From NCBI GenBank assembly GCA_021778895.1, contig JAJYBR010000003.1:1-64000 (forward strand): a stretch of 64,000 nt of DNA, in the 5' to 3' direction. Positions 8,124 to 16,647 of the stretch are shown here, one piece after another. Under the pieces are notes generated by a model. That model searched no databases. It was not told the origin of the DNA and saw nothing but the letters and a program-made list of their open reading frames with translations. This stretch comes from Actinomycetes bacterium (lineage in GTDB: Bacteria; Actinomycetota; Acidimicrobiia; Acidimicrobiales; RAAP-2). The translations under genes were made by a program, and so were the position numbers. Numbering within the stretch: the stretch's first letter is position 1; the number at the start of each line of letters is the position of its first letter.

Positions 8124-9095
8124 GTGCTGGCTTACATCATCCGGCGGATCATTCAGTCGATCATCGTCGTTCTGATTGTCCTCTTCATCACGTTCTCTCT
8201 GCCCTACTTCCAGCCTCACGGAATCGTGGCACCCGCCTATGTGGTGTACGGGACCAAGGCCACACCGGCGAACATCGCCCTGTGGGCGCACCAGAATGGG
8301 ATGGACCAACCCTTCCTGGTGCGCTTCTGGCAGTACATCACGCAACTGCTGTTGCACTTCAATCTGGGTCACTCCTACAAGCAGAACATGTCGGTGTGGA
8401 CCATCATCAAGTTGTACGTGCCTCGCACGATCTGGCTTGCGCTGACCTCGCTGATCCTGGCTACCGCGATCGGACTGGTCGTGGGCATCGTCCAGGCATC
8501 GCGTCGCAATACGGTCTTCGACTACACCGCGACGGGGACCGTGTTCATCCTCTACTCGGTCCCGACGTTCCTGCTGAGCCTCCTCCTGATCGACCTGTTC
8601 GCCTTTCACTGGCCGCACCTGCCCGCGTCACCGCCGACTGGCGTCGCGCCCTGGGCGATGTTCACGGATCCCAAGGGGTTCGTCTTGCCTGTGGCCGCCC
8701 TGACGCTGCTGTCGGTGGCCGGCCTCAGCCGCTTCTTCCGAGGTGCCGTGCTGGAGGTCCTGGTCCAGGACTACATCCGCACCGCTCGCGCCAAGGGTTG
8801 CGGGAACTGGCGCGTGCTCTTCCGTCACGCCTTCCGCAACGCGCTCGGCCCGATCATCACGCTGCTCGGTCTCTACATCCCCGGACTGCTCGGCGGTGCC
8901 CTGATCATCGAGTCCGTCTTCAACTACGAGGGACTCGGCCTCCAGACGCTGAACGCCGCGCTGAACCTCGACATCCCGACCGTCTTGGGCATCACACTGC
9001 TCGCATCGTTGCTGACCGTGGCCGGCAACCTGCTCGCTGACGTGATGCTCGGTCTGGTCAATCCACGAATCCGCATCGAAGGGGGCGGCCGATGA
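8124..9095 (+). CDS. ABC transporter permease, DppB/OppB type
   Basis: A 323-residue inner-membrane permease of a peptide-type importer. The N-terminus MLAYIIRRIIQSIIVVLIVLF is the standard DppB start, with the first membrane helix at once. The conserved coupling loop in the last third reads YIRTARAKGCGNWRVLFRHAFRNAL, the EAA motif that contacts the ATPase. Around six membrane segments are visible. It starts at GTG 8124 and overlaps dppC by 4 bp (ATGA). Partners are the binding protein upstream and the DppD-DppF fusion at 13.3-15.4 kb. Confidence 0.93.
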   Translation: MLAYIIRRIIQSIIVVLIVLFITFSLPYFQPHGIVAPAYVVYGTKATPANIALWAHQNGMDQPFLVRFWQYITQLLLHFNLGHSYKQNMSVWTIIKLYVPRTIWLALTSLILATAIGLVVGIVQASRRNTVFDYTATGTVFILYSVPTFLLSLLLIDLFAFHWPHLPASPPTGVAPWAMFTDPKGFVLPVAALTLLSVAGLSRFFRGAVLEVLVQDYIRTARAKGCGNWRVLFRHAFRNALGPIITLLGLYIPGLLGGALIIESVFNYEGLGLQTLNAALNLDIPTVLGITLLASLLTVAGNLLADVMLGLVNPRIRIEGGGR

Positions 9096-10012
9096 TCTCC
9101 GCGGAAGCCACCGCATTAACCACCACGACCGAGTCTCCGCAGACGTCCAGCGAGGTCGTCCCGATGTGGCGTCAGCGCTGGCGCATCTTCCGTCACAACA
9201 AGCTGGCGGTCATCTCGCTGGGCTACCTCATCGTCATCACCTTGGCGTGCTATTTGGTTCCGTGGCTCCATCCCACGAACCAGACGAATCAGGCCGCCAC
9301 GTTCAACGTGCCGTGGAACGCTCCCCCGTCTGCGGCCCATCTCCTCGGGACCGACAGCTCGGGCTTCGACGAGTTGGGTCGCATCTTCTATGGAGGCGAG
9401 TACTCGTTGACTCTGGGCTTCCTGGCGGGCTTCATCACCATCATCGTCGGCACCGTCTACGGCATGGTCTCGGGCTTCTTCGGCGGTATCGTCGACACGG
9501 TCCTGATGCGCATCGTGGATGCCGTGCTCTCGATCCCGTACCTGTTCTTGCTGATCGCGCTGATCTCGGTCTTCGGGCGCTCGACCATGTTCCTGATCCT
9601 CGTGATCGGATTGTCCGGATGGTTTGGCAACTCCCGTATCGTCCGAGGCGACGCGCTGCTCATCAAGAATCTCGAGTACTCGCAGGCGGCGACCGCCATG
9701 GGGGCGGGCAAGGCGCACATCATTCGCCGCCACGTCTTCCCCAACTCAATCAGCAACATCGTGACGGTCGCCACCTTCTCGGTGGCCGACGCGATCCTGT
9801 TCCTGTCAGCGTTGGGCTTCCTGGGTCTCGGCATCCAGACGCCACAGACCGACTGGGGAACGATGCTGCAGGCCGGCGCCTACCAGCTGCAGAACGGGTT
9901 CTGGTGGGAGGTCTACCCCCTCGCCATCGTCTTCATCCTCGTCGTCGTGTCCCTCAACTACATCGGTGACGCTCTGCGCGACGCATTCGAGGTTCGCCTC
10001 ATCGAGCGCTGA
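9092..10012 (+). CDS. ABC transporter permease, DppC/OppC type
   Basis: A 306-residue second permease subunit. The N-terminal segment RWRIFRHNKLAVISLGYL is the OppC signature preceding helix 1. The periplasmic segment HLLGTDSSGFDELGRIFYG and the EAA loop (NLEYSQAATAMGAGKAHIIRRHVFPN) are typical. It starts at ATG 9092 in an ATGA overlap with dppB, so translation is coupled. A terminator hairpin follows immediately. The usual downstream ATPase genes dppD and dppF are missing here and appear as one fused gene on the opposite strand beyond the IS region. Confidence 0.93.
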   Translation: MISAEATALTTTTESPQTSSEVVPMWRQRWRIFRHNKLAVISLGYLIVITLACYLVPWLHPTNQTNQAATFNVPWNAPPSAAHLLGTDSSGFDELGRIFYGGEYSLTLGFLAGFITIIVGTVYGMVSGFFGGIVDTVLMRIVDAVLSIPYLFLLIALISVFGRSTMFLILVIGLSGWFGNSRIVRGDALLIKNLEYSQAATAMGAGKAHIIRRHVFPNSISNIVTVATFSVADAILFLSALGFLGLGIQTPQTDWGTMLQAGAYQLQNGFWWEVYPLAIVFILVVVSLNYIGDALRDAFEVRLIER

Positions 10013-10013
10013 G

Positions 10014-10043
10014 CCACATGCCGACCGCCCGGTCGGCATGTGG
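10014..10043 (+). terminator. Terminator hairpin after dppC
   Basis: CCACATGCCGACC, loop GCCC, GGTCGGCATGTGG: a perfect 13-bp stem beginning one base after the dppC stop. No T-run follows. Confidence 0.75.
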
Positions 10044-10322
10044 GGTGCGAACGGGGCCGCCAGCATGCTGGGTGGTGGGCAGGCGAGTGGGCAGCGGGCC
10101 CTGGAGATGGCGGCTGCATGACCGCGCTAGCGATCCGCCTCGGCCGACACGCATCGCGCTCTATCGCGCCCGTGACCCACCAGCTCGGGCGCGCCCGCTC
10201 GGTGGCCCCCCCGACGGCTACGCGATTCTTGCTACAGGGAGCATCCCCCTTTGTGCAGCCAACACTTGCCAGACCCCGGTGATTGCTCACGATCCGCCGA
10301 CGGGACAGGTCGTCTTCGAAAT

Positions 10323-10330
10323 CTAGCGAG
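10323..10330 (+). repeat. Left target-site duplication of the IS1595-family element
   Basis: CTAGCGAG directly precedes the left inverted repeat and is repeated exactly at 11455-11462. Eight base pairs is the duplication length characteristic of IS1595-family elements. Confidence 0.9.
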
Positions 10331-10345
10331 TGGGGGTATCCATTT
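10331..10345 (+). repeat. IS left terminal inverted repeat
   Basis: TGGGGGTATCCATTT matches the complement of 11440-11454 at all 15 positions. Confidence 0.92.
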
Positions 10346-10399
10346 CCGGACAGTAAAGTCCTGACGTTGAGGTAGCCTCGTTGGGGTGATGCCACCCCC

Positions 10400-11422
10400 G
10401 TGGCCCACCTCCACTACCCAACGGACCTGGCCGAGTTCGTGGCGTGGTTCTCCACTGACGAGGGCTGCCGCGACCACCTTCACTGGCTGCGCTGGCCCGA
10501 CGGCTTTCTCTGTCCCGAGTGCGGTGGTCCGGGGTGGCTGCCCAGGAATGGGCGCTACGAGTGCGCCGCGTGTGGCCTTCGCACGAGCCTCATCGCCGGA
10601 ACGATCTTCGAACGTACTCGTCTGCCACTCACTCTCTGGTTCCACGGTGCCTGGCTCTTCGCCACCAACAAAGACGGCGTATCGGCCAGCGCCCTCCAAC
10701 GCCAGCTCAACCTCCACAGCTACCAGACCGCCTGGACGATGCTCTCGAAGTTCCGCGTGGCGACCGCGGCCACGGACCGCGCTCTGCTCTCGGGTGATGT
10801 TGAGGTGGATGAGACCCTCTTCGGCGGGCTCACCCAGGGCCTGCGTGGTCGCGCTCCGGGAGCAAAGATCCTGATAGGGATAGCCGTTGAGCGTGTGCCG
10901 GGCGGTGGCTTTGGGCGGTGTCGGATGGTCGTGCTGGACAGCGCGAGCGGCGCGAACCTGCGGGCCTTTATCAAGGCCAACGTCGAGCCTGGCTCGACCA
11001 TCTACACCGACGGCTGGGGCCCCTACGTGACCGCGCTGCGCGGGTGCCCCTACCAGCACGTCTCCACGGTCGCCCCGGGTGCTCAGGCGGCGTAGGCCCT
11101 GCCTGGAGTCCATCGGATCGCCTCGCTCTTCAACCGCTGGGTGCTGGGCACGCACCAGGGCAGCGTCGGCTGGGACCACGTTGCGCTCTACCTCGACAAG
11201 TTCGTCTTCCGGTTTAACCGCCGGCGCAGTCGGCATCGCGGGCTGGTCTTCCTACGCCTGATGGAGCTCTCCGTCAGGCACTCTGCGGTCTATTACAAGG
11301 ACCTCACGCCCAACGTCGGGCGCACCAAGGGTCAGGCGCGCACACCTCCGCCCGCTGTCGGGAGGGGCCGCAGTGCCAGCGTCGAGAGGCCTCGCGCGGA
11401 CCGCCCGTGGCGTGGCCCCTGA
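10400..11422 (+). pseudogene. IS1595-family transposase interrupted by an amber codon
   Basis: Residues 1-231 (10400-11095) carry the IS1595 zinc-ribbon C-PECGG....C-AACG followed by RTSLIAGTIFERTRLPL and the catalytic start GDVEVDETLFGG and VEPGSTIYTDGWGPY. Translation stops at TAG 11093-11095, but the same frame continues without another stop to 11422 and encodes the missing C-terminal third (LPGVHRIASLFNRWVLGTHQGSV, FRFNRRRSRHRGLVFLRLM). This is therefore a single nonsense codon rather than a frameshift. The last part of the frame, after about 11310, has no family resemblance. The truncated product would lack the final catalytic region and is probably inactive unless the amber codon is read through. 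Confidence 0.9.
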
Positions 11423-11439
11423 CGAGGACTGCTCCTGTT

Positions 11440-11454
11440 AAATGGATACCCCCA
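11440..11454 (-). repeat. IS right terminal inverted repeat
   Basis: AAATGGATACCCCCA is the exact complement of the left end. Confidence 0.92.
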
Positions 11455-11462
11455 CTAGCGAG
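11455..11462 (+). repeat. Right target-site duplication; includes the GNAT stop codon
   Basis: CTAGCGAG repeats 10323-10330. Its CTA is the complement of the TAG stop of the minus-strand acetyltransferase, which explains why that gene remains intact. Confidence 0.9.
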
Positions 11463-11952
11463 ATCCGGAGTCGAATTCGAGAAAGCCAAGCTTTCGGTAC
11501 AAGTGGACGGCTGGGTTTGTCCGAGTGACAACCAACCTCAGTTCGCGAAACCCCTGTTCCTTGAGCAGTTCGGCACTCTGGGAAATCAGTTGATTCCCGA
11601 TGCCGCGTCGCTGCCATTCCGGCAGGGTAAAAGTAAACGCCAGCAAGGGAAACTGTTGCCAAGTCGTCACCAGACTTGACGAGATTGGTGTGGTGCCAAC
11701 CTCCGCTACCAGACTCGCCGCCCAGTTGAATTCTCCATGCTTGCCGTCCAGAGTTCCCTCAAGTTCCCCTATGGCGTCGAGCTCAGTCTCGCCCTCGTCA
11801 TCGGCAGTTCCTCGGTATGCCTGGTGCATCACCCGGCCAAGCGCCGGCAGGTCATCGCGGACTATAGCTCGAACAAGAATGGAGGATGCGGGAGCAGTCA
11901 ACGGATGTACGCCCTCCAAGTTGAGCCGCATCGAGACTGCGTCACGTTCCAT
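11455..11952 (-). CDS. GNAT-family N-acetyltransferase, adjacent to IS
   Basis: A 165-residue GNAT protein expected to transfer an acetyl group from acetyl-CoA to an unknown amine. Acetyl-CoA-binding motif A reads LPEWQRRGIGNQLI (R-R-G-I-G). The following helix and NPAVHLYRKLGFLEFD are the usual motif B region (YRKLGF). The start is at 11952 (MERDAVSM); an internal ATG seven codons later is possible. Codon use is clearly less GC-biased than the core genes, so the region looks acquired. The IS landed exactly on its stop, which is retained in the target duplication. Confidence 0.85.
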   Translation of the reverse strand: MERDAVSMRLNLEGVHPLTAPASSILVRAIVRDDLPALGRVMHQAYRGTADDEGETELDAIGELEGTLDGKHGEFNWAASLVAEVGTTPISSSLVTTWQQFPLLAFTFTLPEWQRRGIGNQLISQSAELLKEQGFRELRLVVTRTNPAVHLYRKLGFLEFDSGSR

Positions 11953-12101
11953 TCATCCCCTTCCGCTGGATAGCAGGGAACTCTAACTCGGCCACTTCAA
12001 TGGGTCCGGCCGTCTCTTGAAGAGGTCCGTTTGTCTGCCTGCACTGACCTTGCCCTGAACCGAGCCCGACACACTCATCTTTCTGTCGCGTGGCAAGTTC
12101 G

Positions 12102-12440
12102 TCACATCTGCATTTCAGCTGCACGACGCCAGGGCTTCGGTCGCACTGTGCTGTCAAGGGCGTTGGCGTGGACATCATCGATGTCGGGTGGCGTAGTGGG
12201 CTTGGACTCCGGCACCGAACGCCTAAGCACGTTGGCCCGAGTCACGAGTGGTGCCGCGACGGACTGCTCGGTCAATCGGGAGAGGAGCATTCCGCGTTTC
12301 CTCGAGTTTCGGTAGTCGAACCGGAAGCAGAACTCTTCACGGTAGGCCCGCGGATGCACCGGTTGAACAGAGCCCTGGTAAGTGCCGAGCATCCACCGCG
12401 TGGTTAGTCTGGCCACGCGATGCACCCCAGGCCGGTCCAC
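12102..12440 (-). pseudogene. C-terminal remnant of a second IS1595-type transposase
   Basis: On the minus strand the frame reads RPGVHRVARLTTRWMLGTYQGSV followed by EEFCFRFDYRNSRKRGMLLSRL, which parallels the C-terminal end of the transposase at 10400-11422 in the opposite orientation. The zinc ribbon and DDE part are missing. The frame remains open upstream of 12440 (including VSGNQAHVDRPG, as expected just before this block) to about 12560, but without recognisable catalytic motifs. No inverted repeats like those of the intact IS were found, so this is a decayed copy of a different element. Confidence 0.75.
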
Positions 12441-12546
12441 GTGCGCCTGGTTGCCTGATACGGAGACGTTGAAGCCTGGGTCGTGTTTACCGGTCGTGAG
12501 TGCCAGTTGGCGGATCTCCTGCCCAAGACCGATACTTCCTCCATTG

Positions 12547-13110
12547 CTATTGCGCCAACTCGCCCGGCAACAAGCTCCACATGAGGCAGTCGCGACGCTC
12601 TCGGGAGTGTTGGTGCAACTCGTACGCGCGCAGGAGTCCCTCGTTCTGAAACCCGCACCGCTGAGCGACGCGCTGTGAGGCGGTGTTCCGTGGATCAGTC
12701 GTCAACTCGATCCGGCCAATCGGGAGTGTCGCAAACAGCCACGAGCACAGCAGGCGGACGCCGGTCGTCATGTAGCCGTGACCCTGGGCTTCGGGGACGA
12801 GCCAGTACCCGATGCTGGCCGACAACCTCCGTCCATCGATGCGGGCCCCCAGCGAGCCCAGCACAGAGTCGACGTGTACGTTGGCGATCGCCAACGCCAG
12901 GCTCGTCCCGGCCAGCCGGTCGGGCTCGTGCGTGGCCAGCCAGGCTCGGGCGTCGTCGTCCCCGTAGGGGCTGGGCAGGTTCACCAGGAACCTCACGACG
13001 GTGGGGTCAGAGCACGCCTGGACGATGGCCGGCACGTCGGTCGCGCGCCAGGGGCGCAGCAGCACGTCTCCGCGCTGCAAGGCCGGCTCGGGGAACGGCA
13101 GTCCCGCCAC
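12547..13110 (-). CDS. GNAT-family N-acetyltransferase, RimJ/RimL type
   Basis: A 187-residue RimJ/RimL-like acetyltransferase. The N-terminal block VLLRPWRATDVPAIVQACSDP is the usual first strand and helix, motif A is LVPEAQGHGYMTTGVRLLCSW, and motif B is TDPRNTASQRVAQRCGFQNEGLLR (N-x-x-S-x-R-V-x-x-x-x-G-F). Family members acetylate ribosomal protein N-termini or small amines or antibiotics; the substrate here cannot be assigned. It starts at GTG 13110 and lies in the accessory block between dppC and the dppDF fusion, with a 221-bp gap to the latter in which no gene was recognised. Confidence 0.85.
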   Translation of the reverse strand: MAGLPFPEPALQRGDVLLRPWRATDVPAIVQACSDPTVVRFLVNLPSPYGDDDARAWLATHEPDRLAGTSLALAIANVHVDSVLGSLGARIDGRRLSASIGYWLVPEAQGHGYMTTGVRLLCSWLFATLPIGRIELTTDPRNTASQRVAQRCGFQNEGLLRAYELHQHSRERRDCLMWSLLPGELAQ

Positions 13111-13331
13111 GGGGCGACGCTACCAAAGTGCTCGCGCGCACTGGCTGGTCCCCACCTAAGGTCTCATTCCGGCCAGTTGCAATCCGGGAACTGCGCGTCT
13201 GCCTGACCGCCAGTACCCGGGACTGCGCGTGCGGGCAGGCGAGTCAACGGGTCACGCTGCGCGCGCGGGCACGTCGGGATCTCGGAACTGCGTGGCGCGA
13301 GACTCCTGTCGGGTGACCTCGACAGGTCGGA

Positions 13332-15353
13332 CTAGGCGCGGCCGTTCAGCTCGACCGGCGTGCGCAGTGGGAAGTGGCAGGCGGCCTGGTGGGACGGCCC
13401 GAAGTGCTGGAAGGCTGGCTCCTCGTTGGCGCAGATGTCCTGGGCACGCGGGCAGCGTGTCCGGAAGCGGCAGCCGGAGGGGGGGTTGACCGCGGAGGGC
13501 AACTCCCCAAACACCTGGCGCCCTCGCCGCTTGCGCGCCTCGGTGGGCTCGGGCACCGGGACTGCGTCGAGCAAACCCTGGGTGTAGGGGTGCGCCGGTG
13601 TGCGGAACACCGACTCGGCGTCGCCCAGTTCCACGATCTTGCCCAAGTACATCACGCCGATTGTGTCGGCCATGTAGTAGACGACAGCGAGGTCGTGCGA
13701 CACCATGATGTACGTCAGGTTGTGCTTGCGCTGCAGTTCCTTCATCAGGTTCAGGATCTGCGCCTGGATCGACACGTCGAGCGCCGACACGGGCTCGTCG
13801 GCCACGATGAGTCGCGGGTTCAGAGCCAGAGCTCGAGCCAGACCGATGCGCTGGCGCTGGCCCCCGGAGAACTCGTGCGGGTACCGATCGGCTGCAGACG
13901 CCTCGAGCCCGACAGACAAGAGCAGCTCGCTGACGCGCTCCCGCTGCTCAGCGCGCGTTCCCTGCTTGTGCACCTGCAGCGGCTCGCCCAGGATGCCGGC
14001 CACGGTCATGCGCGGGTTCAGCGAGGAGTAGGGGTCCTGGAACATCATCTGCCGATTGCGGCGCTCGAGCCGGGCGGCCCGGTGGTTGCGCGAGGACACC
14101 TCGGCCCCCTCGAAGAGCACCTTGCCGTCGGTGGGCCGCTCCAGGCTCACGACCATGCGCCCGATGGTCGTCTTGCCACACCCGGACTCGCCCACAAGTC
14201 CGAAGGTCTCGCCCTCGCGGATCGTGAACGACACGTTGGAGACCGCGTGGATCGCTCCAACCTTGTGGCGCACCAGCCCAGCCTTGATGGGGAATTCCTT
14301 GACCAGCTCGTCGACCTTCAGCATCTCCCCGGCACCGCGCTCGGCCCCCGTCATAGGCGGCCGGAGGCTCACGGGACGTGGTCCGTGCACCGGGTGGAAG
14401 CAGGCGAACTCGCGGCCGTCATCCGTCTCGAGGGGCGGGTCCTCGACGTGGCAGCGCTCGGTCGCGTACTCGCAACGCGGTGCGAACCGGCACCCGACGA
14501 TCTCCTTGCTGAGGTCCGGCGGCAGGCCGGCGATCGAAGCCAGCTCGTGCTTCGACGTGTTCTCCAAGTTGGGCATCGAGGCCAGGAGGGCCTGGCTGTA
14601 GGGGTGCCGCATGTCGTGGAAGAGCTCGTCGGTGGTGGCTTGCTCCGCCTTGCGCCCGCCGTACATGACGACGACGCGGTCGGTCCGGCCAGCGATGACA
14701 CCCATGTCGTGGGTGATCAGGAGCACGGACATCTTCAGGCTCTCACGCAGGTGGTCGATGATGTCGAGGATCTGGGCCTGGATGGTGACGTCCAGCGCCG
14801 TGGTCGGCTCGTCGGCAATCAGCAACTTGGGGTTGTTGACCAGTCCCATCGCAATGATGACGCGCTGGCGAAGGCCCCCGGACAGCTCGAAGGGGTACTG
14901 GTCGAGTCGCTCGGTCGGGCGCGGCATCTCGACCATCTCGAGGACCTCGAGCGCCCGCTTACGGGCCTCGGCGTCGGTCGCGCCGTGATGGAGGCGCAAG
15001 CCCTCGCCGATCTGCTTGCCGATCTTGGTGGTCGGATTGAGCGAGCTCATCGGGTCCTGCGGGATCAGCGCCACTGCCCGGCCACGCTGGTGACGCATCT
15101 CCTTCTCGGGCAGCGACGTGATGTCGACACCGTCGAGTTCGATGGACCCCGACGCGATGTGCCCGTTATTGGGCAGGAGCCGCATGATCGCGAGTCCCGT
15201 CGTCGTCTTGCCGCACCCGGACTCGCCCACGAGTCCAACGGACTCACCGGGCTCGATGTCGAGCGAGAAGTCGTCGACGGCCGTCACGAAGGCGGCCCGA
15301 GTCGAGAATTGGACTTTGAGATTGCGCACGGAGAGCAGTGAAGCCATAACCAA
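13332..15353 (-). CDS. Fused DppD-DppF ABC ATPase of a peptide importer
   Basis: One 673-residue polypeptide contains two complete ATPase domains. The first (residues about 5-320) has Walker A GESGCGKTT, signature LSGGLRQRV and Walker B LLIADEPTTALD. The second (about 340-665) has GESGCGKTT, FSGGQRQRIG and LIVADEPVSALD. Each ends in the oligopeptide-transporter C-terminal Cys motif (CRFAPRCEY; CRFRTRCPRAQDIC). It should power the DppB/DppC permeases encoded at 8.1-10.0 kb, but sits on the opposite strand, separated by IS-bearing DNA. The track start is TTG 15353, with GGAG 9 nt upstream; ATG 15347 is an alternative. It follows rnhB by 34 bp, so the two may be co-transcribed. Confidence 0.93.
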   Translation of the reverse strand: MVMASLLSVRNLKVQFSTRAAFVTAVDDFSLDIEPGESVGLVGESGCGKTTTGLAIMRLLPNNGHIASGSIELDGVDITSLPEKEMRHQRGRAVALIPQDPMSSLNPTTKIGKQIGEGLRLHHGATDAEARKRALEVLEMVEMPRPTERLDQYPFELSGGLRQRVIIAMGLVNNPKLLIADEPTTALDVTIQAQILDIIDHLRESLKMSVLLITHDMGVIAGRTDRVVVMYGGRKAEQATTDELFHDMRHPYSQALLASMPNLENTSKHELASIAGLPPDLSKEIVGCRFAPRCEYATERCHVEDPPLETDDGREFACFHPVHGPRPVSLRPPMTGAERGAGEMLKVDELVKEFPIKAGLVRHKVGAIHAVSNVSFTIREGETFGLVGESGCGKTTIGRMVVSLERPTDGKVLFEGAEVSSRNHRAARLERRNRQMMFQDPYSSLNPRMTVAGILGEPLQVHKQGTRAEQRERVSELLLSVGLEASAADRYPHEFSGGQRQRIGLARALALNPRLIVADEPVSALDVSIQAQILNLMKELQRKHNLTYIMVSHDLAVVYYMADTIGVMYLGKIVELGDAESVFRTPAHPYTQGLLDAVPVPEPTEARKRRGRQVFGELPSAVNPPSGCRFRTRCPRAQDICANEEPAFQHFGPSHQAACHFPLRTPVELNGRA

Positions 15354-15387
15354 CCGAGTTTACTCCGGCGTCACCCCCGCGCTTGGT

Positions 15388-16035
15388 TCACTGCCCCCGA
15401 GGCAAGTTCCAACTCCGACGATGCAGGACGGTCGGACCCAGCTCGCGCAGAGCCGCCAAGTGCCCGCTGGAGCCGTATCCGACGTTGGACGACCACCCGA
15501 AGTCCGGGAATGCTTGGGCCAACTGCTGCATCAGGCGGTCGCGAGCGACCTTGGCCAGGACCGCCGCTCCCGCGATGCTCGCGCTGCGCCGGTCACCGTG
15601 CACCAGGCGCGCGTGGGGCAGATGGGACCAGCCCGCCGGGCGCTCCGTCGCGGCCCAGGGTCGAGGCTCGAGGAGATCGTCGCGCCCGTCGAGGAGCAAG
15701 AAGGTCGGAGCCACGCGGAGTTGGCGCAGTGCGCGATCGGCGGCCAGGGCAATCGCGGCGCGGATGCCCCAGGTGTCGACCTCGGCGGCCGAAGTGAACG
15801 CCACGGCGGCGTCGGCGGCCCACGCGTGAAGAGGCGCGACCAGGGCCCGGCGCTGCGCCGCACTCAGCAGCTTGGAGTCGTTGAGGCCACGAGGAGGCGG
15901 AGCCGACGACTGCACGACCACCACGCCGACGGCCACGGGACCCGCGAGTGCCCCTCGCCCCACCTCGTCGATGCCCGCGACGGTCTGCCCGTCGTCGACC
16001 AGTGGGCGTTCGAAGGCCAGCCAGTCCGCGCTCAC
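15388..16035 (-). CDS. rnhB: Ribonuclease HII
   Basis: Cleaves the RNA strand of RNA-DNA hybrids and initiates removal of misincorporated ribonucleotides. The first catalytic block is AGIDEVGRGALAGPVAVG (D and E of the DEVGRG motif); further acidic sites lie in LNDSKLL and the block SIAGAAVLAKVARDR, as in bacterial RNase HII. About 215 residues is a normal length. The track begins far upstream; two starts are plausible. GTG 16035 lies 7 nt after TAGCCT, which gives a leaderless promoter and is preferred; ATG 16062 would add nine residues but overlap the opposing fbiD promoter. RNase HI is encoded at 49.7 kb. Confidence 0.92.
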   Translation of the reverse strand: MSADWLAFERPLVDDGQTVAGIDEVGRGALAGPVAVGVVVVQSSAPPPRGLNDSKLLSAAQRRALVAPLHAWAADAAVAFTSAAEVDTWGIRAAIALAADRALRQLRVAPTFLLLDGRDDLLEPRPWAATERPAGWSHLPHARLVHGDRRSASIAGAAVLAKVARDRLMQQLAQAFPDFGWSSNVGYGSSGHLAALRELGPTVLHRRSWNLPRGQ

Positions 16036-16042
16036 GGACCGC

Positions 16043-16048
16043 AGGCTA
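16043..16048 (-). promoter_or_regulatory. -10 element of rnhB, leaderless arrangement
   Basis: TAGCCT on the minus strand, 7 nt before GTG 16035. It is back to back with the fbiD -10 only 8 bp away. Confidence 0.45.
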
Positions 16049-16056
16049 GCGATACC

Positions 16057-16062
16057 TAGCAT
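16057..16062 (+). promoter_or_regulatory. -10 element of fbiD, leaderless arrangement
   Basis: TAGCAT is followed by 6 nt and GTG 16069. This supports the GTG as start over ATG 16084. Confidence 0.5.
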
Positions 16063-16068
16063 GGTCGA

Positions 16069-16641
16069 GTGTCCCCTCGCGACATGACCCGAGATCTGAT
16101 GCGCCACGCCATGGTCGTTCCGCTCAAAGACTTCACCGAGGCCAAGAGCCGGCTGCGCCACGGGGGCCAGCCCGATGTCGAGGCGCTGGTACAGGACCTC
16201 GCGGCCTCCGTCATCGCGAGTTGCGCGCCCCACCCCACATTCGTGCTCACCGAGAGCGATGACGTCGACGCTTTCGCGCGGCGCCGCGGGTGGGCGGTCC
16301 TGCGATCCCCCCACGGTGGCCTCAACGCGGCGTCGCAGTGGGCGTTCGGCCAACTGCAAGACGTCTTCGCACGCGTCACCTTCGTGCACGGGGACATCCA
16401 GCACCCGGCAGGAATCGCCGACCTGCCGATCACCGCAGACGTGATGATCGTGCCCGACCACCACGGAGTGGGAACGACCATCCTCTCCTTGCCAACCCAC
16501 CGGGACTTTCACATCCGCTTCGGGCCAGAGTCGGCGCGCGCTCATGTGCGTGAGGCCGCGGTCCAGGGACTGTCCTGGGAACTTCTCACCCCGTCGCCGT
16601 GGTCGCACGACGTCGACGTGCCGTCGGATCTTCAGCCATAA
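16069..16641 (+). CDS. fbiD: Phosphoenolpyruvate/2-phospholactate guanylyltransferase (F420 biosynthesis)
   Basis: A 190-residue nucleotidyltransferase of the CofC/FbiD family. The N-terminal block VVPLKDFTEAKSRL is the family GTP-binding signature (usual form VPxKxxxxAKSRL). The later motifs NAASQWAFGQL and FVHGDIQHPAGIADLP match the substrate and metal sites, although the usual D-L-P region reads HGDIQHP. It activates phosphoenolpyruvate (actinobacteria) or 2-phospholactate with GTP to build the phosphoester side of coenzyme F420. The protein is slightly shorter than typical (200-215 residues). No other F420 genes are in the window. A terminator hairpin follows. Confidence 0.85.
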   Translation: MSPRDMTRDLMRHAMVVPLKDFTEAKSRLRHGGQPDVEALVQDLAASVIASCAPHPTFVLTESDDVDAFARRRGWAVLRSPHGGLNAASQWAFGQLQDVFARVTFVHGDIQHPAGIADLPITADVMIVPDHHGVGTTILSLPTHRDFHIRFGPESARAHVREAAVQGLSWELLTPSPWSHDVDVPSDLQP

Positions 16642-16647
16642 GACGGC

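Larger units (their letters stand above)
10013..10330. other. Intergenic, lower-GC accessory DNA left of the IS
   Basis: After the dppC terminator this 318-bp stretch holds no convincing gene. Small ORFs (80-102 codons on +) lack domains and start signals. No tRNA fold was recognised. The last 8 bp (CTAGCGAG) are the left copy of the IS target duplication. Confidence 0.6.
10331..11454 (+). mobile_element. Complete IS1595-family insertion sequence (1124 bp)
   Basis: The element is bounded by perfect 15-bp terminal inverted repeats (TGGGGGTATCCATTT at 10331-10345 and its complement at 11440-11454) and flanked by an 8-bp direct repeat CTAGCGAG. It carries one transposase frame with an N-terminal zinc ribbon and a DDE catalytic domain, interrupted by an in-frame TAG. 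The right copy of the target duplication contains the stop codon of the adjacent GNAT gene, so insertion happened at that stop without shortening the protein. Intact ends and a single nonsense mutation suggest a recent insertion that could still be mobilised in trans. Confidence 0.92.

Noticed and set aside
10040-10282. 80-codon plus-strand ORF left of the IS
   Set aside because: No ribosome binding site, no domain, composition like noncoding accessory DNA.
13111-13331. Possible tRNA or small RNA between GNAT and dppDF
   Set aside because: GC-rich repeats (GGGAACTGCGCG/GGGACTGCGCG) looked structured, but no cloverleaf or T-loop consensus could be formed.
13374-15341. 655-codon plus-strand ORF
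   Set aside because: Antisense of the DppD-DppF fusion; no recognisable domain.
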